This document shows, one piece after another, positions 61,791 through 64,000 of a DNA stretch of 64,000 bases; the stretch's first letter is position 1; the number at the start of each line of letters is the position of its first letter. The position numbers were made by a program, and so were the translations under genes. The DNA lies in the NCBI RefSeq assembly GCF_037975245.1, contig NC_092582.1, positions 22,964,577 to 23,028,576 of the forward strand, in the 5' to 3' direction. The notes beneath the pieces are model-generated. The model was given only the letters and a program-made list of their open reading frames with translations. It searched no databases and was not told the DNA's origin. Source of the DNA: Apostichopus japonicus (taxonomy: Eukaryota > Echinodermata > Holothuroidea > Aspidochirotida > Stichopodidae).

Positions 61791-64000
61791 AAATATTTTC
61801 ACGAACACAATCGATCAACGAACGTATGATTCTGATAACTACCTACCGTATAGTTAGTTGTTGTATGCGATGGAAGTGGGAGGGAGTGTGTGAGGGGGAG
61901 GGGGGTGGGGGTTGAGATGGAAATTGCATGGGCTGATAGAACCATTATTCCCGCTAACTCGTATTAATCGCCTACCACTTCCCATACAATTTGTAGGTAA
62001 TTTATCATGTAAAACTTTTGGAATTACTATAGATGTATACGTATTGCTATGTCTTTGACGTCAAGTAAAACAGTATTGTGTACTCGAGGCCTGTCTCGAC
62101 CCTTCATCTCGCGATCGTTCGCTGATTGGCCCAGTCTCAGTGGTCTCGAGAATACAATTGATTAGGGCGTGGTCTTCGTCTCGGTCTCGCGTGCTAGGCC
62201 AGCAGGTCAAACTTTTGCATGTATATATATGCCCAATATTGTGTGCAAGAAGGTTAATGTTTTATTTTGACTGAGGTCATGTAGATAAACAGAGATGAAC
62301 TGTGAAAACCTTGTTGTTTTAATCTTGAAAAATTATACTTGGAACAATTTGAAGTGGATGATGCTCTATATTGAACATATGAAAAAATTTGTTGTTTGTG
62401 AGAGGTCAAAGTTCGGTAAAATGGAAATCCTTCCAGGATGTCTCAAGAGGGGACATTTTGATGTGCTAAATCTTTATCGAACGGCGCGGGCGGATGAAGG
62501 AACCCGCGGAGGGCTGAGGCCGTTGGAAAGGACTCCCATACATGTAGGGGAGGGGTGTCCCCCCCCCCCCGAAAAGCCTATTCGTTAAATGCTGCATTCT
62601 GGGACTATAAATTAGGTCTATATTTAGCTCTAAAAGCAAGGTTGTACAAATAAATACATTCGATTTTCGGTTTGACAGAATGTCTATGCATCCTTATCAT
62701 CAGTGGTTAGTCTTCCCCGACTGAATGTAAAACTTCTTTCTCGCCTACCGTGTCTATGGAGTGAACTGGTAACCTTTTAACACGGTGCGCCCTCTATGCC
62801 CGTACCACACGGGACAATGATCCCCACCCCCTTTCTCATTCTACCACCCAAACGTGTTTGAACGTTCGTTCCGACTGAAGCATTGTCGGCCTCCTACTGA
62901 CGATGAAGGGTGTGGGGGGGGGGAGCATGGAAGGTGGGGGAAATAACCCTTCCTCTCCTTATAGAGGAAACGAGCTCCCAGAGAAGTCTTCGAGGAATGA
63001 CCAGCTTGATATAGTTCTAACTAGTTTTTTTTACCTTCTGGTTGATTGGGTCGTTTCAATAATGATGAATTTTCCGATATAGCCTGATGCTTTGGGGAAG
63101 ACCTAGTCTTGGCCAAGTCACTTGTAATACTATTTTTCTCGCGTAATACTATTTTTCTCGCGTACAAACTGTACATACCTCAGAGTTCGTTTCTGCCTAC
63201 CACGAATGTGCTTGCCCATTTTATTTTACATGCCCGAGGATCTGTCCTAGTATCAATCGAAAGCGTTGCTGCGGGCGTTCTCTGGGCAGTACAGCAGATA
63301 GATACGGGGAAATAGCTTTGTGAAAAAGAAAGGTACACTAGGCTGTTCATACTAGGGTCTTAAACAAGGGAAGACCCAGAGACCGAAAAAAACACAAACA
63401 CAAATCTTCGTTACTGCAACACTCGCAAAATTAACTATTAATTTATCATCGAAATACGATATCGGCGTTGAAGCTTAATATATAAAATTCTTTATCCACA
63501 GCCATTTAAACCCATACCCCCCCAACCCCCCTCCCCATAAGAAAAGGCACAGTGAAAACGACAGTATTTGTGTAGTACGTAGTTTAAGGAGAATGTTACG
63601 AAGGACGGTAATTGATGGCACACAATACCAATCTTGGAAGACAAAACTAGGATACGGGGAAACAGGTCGATAAATATTTACAAAAAATTCCAAATTTCTC
63701 TTGAAAAAAAGCGTATGTTGTGATAAAGATCTAAATGAAAATAATAGGGAAAACATCTTTTTTTTTTCTTTTTTTTTAAATCAACTTCTTTTTCAGTTTA
63801 CAAATTCCACATTTATTACAGGATTGAATTTAGCACCAAACATACACCAATCTCAAAAGAGATTTTAGATGGGAGGATATTTAAACGTTTGGTACCCAAC
63901 GTAGTACCAAACTTAACATGACGTTATAATATTTGACATTATACGTAATAAATGACTTTAAGTTGGAGGTTTCAGAATTTAATTTAACACCTAACAGACA
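61791..64000. other. Right end of window, no gene seen
   Basis: Unique DNA with G/C runs (62559-62570, 62915-62924) and pyrimidine tracts at 63759-63776. The frame at 63109-63315 has no domain. A gene running off the right edge cannot be excluded. Confidence 0.4.

Noticed and set aside
63109-63315. Gene at the right end of the window
   Set aside because: The 68-codon frame has no domain, no splice partner and an internal 20-bp direct repeat at its start.

Overview
The window is nuclear DNA of an animal. Genes are split by GT-AG introns, the sequence is AT-rich, and it is full of microsatellites, MITE-like elements, tRNA-derived SINEs and decayed LINEs. Spacing, intron size and repeat style suit a marine invertebrate, possibly an echinoderm-like deuterostome; I cannot fix the species. 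Nothing looks bacterial or organellar.

The backbone is a cluster of four acyl-CoA delta-9 desaturase (stearoyl-CoA desaturase type) genes, named D1 to D4 here. D1 lies on the minus strand (7457-10328). D2 (24048-26316), D3 (40573-43299) and D4 (50947-53786) lie on the plus strand, so D1 and D2 diverge head to head. All four share one plan of four coding exons with introns in phases 1, 0 and 2; exons 2 and 3 are always 131 and 206 nt. All joined exons give open proteins of 341, 330, 329 and 328 aa. All keep the three histidine boxes and the Asn/His pair that bind the di-iron centre. D3 and D4 are near twins inside a tandem segmental duplication (unit A about 29138-46100, unit B about 46108-59160) that carries a matching non-coding first exon and promoter about 4-11 kb upstream of each ATG.

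Region by region: 1-345 is a 145-bp tandem repeat holding perfect DR1 nuclear-receptor motifs. 2096-6982 is a 4.9-kb foldback element whose arms are built from 300-bp tandem units, with a perfect 93-bp palindrome near its centre. D1 follows. 10.3-24 kb is gene-poor and holds a TTAA-flanked MITE, two reverse-transcriptase fragments, a hAT-type MITE and long microsatellites. D2 is followed by 2 kb of unique flank, a second hAT-type MITE and a hammerhead-ribozyme-like motif. Unit A then starts. In the 5' intron of D3 sits a 6.87-kb insertion (31321-38194) with 28-bp perfect terminal inverted repeats and a perfect 9-bp target duplication. It is absent from unit B and carries an intron-containing SAM-domain gene. 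After D4 come SINEs, a repeated 600-bp family and about 5 kb with no recognisable gene.

The desaturases act in the ER membrane and turn saturated acyl-CoAs into monounsaturated ones. The copies differ at residues that shape the substrate tunnel and in promoter motifs, which suggests diverging substrate range and expression. This is inference.
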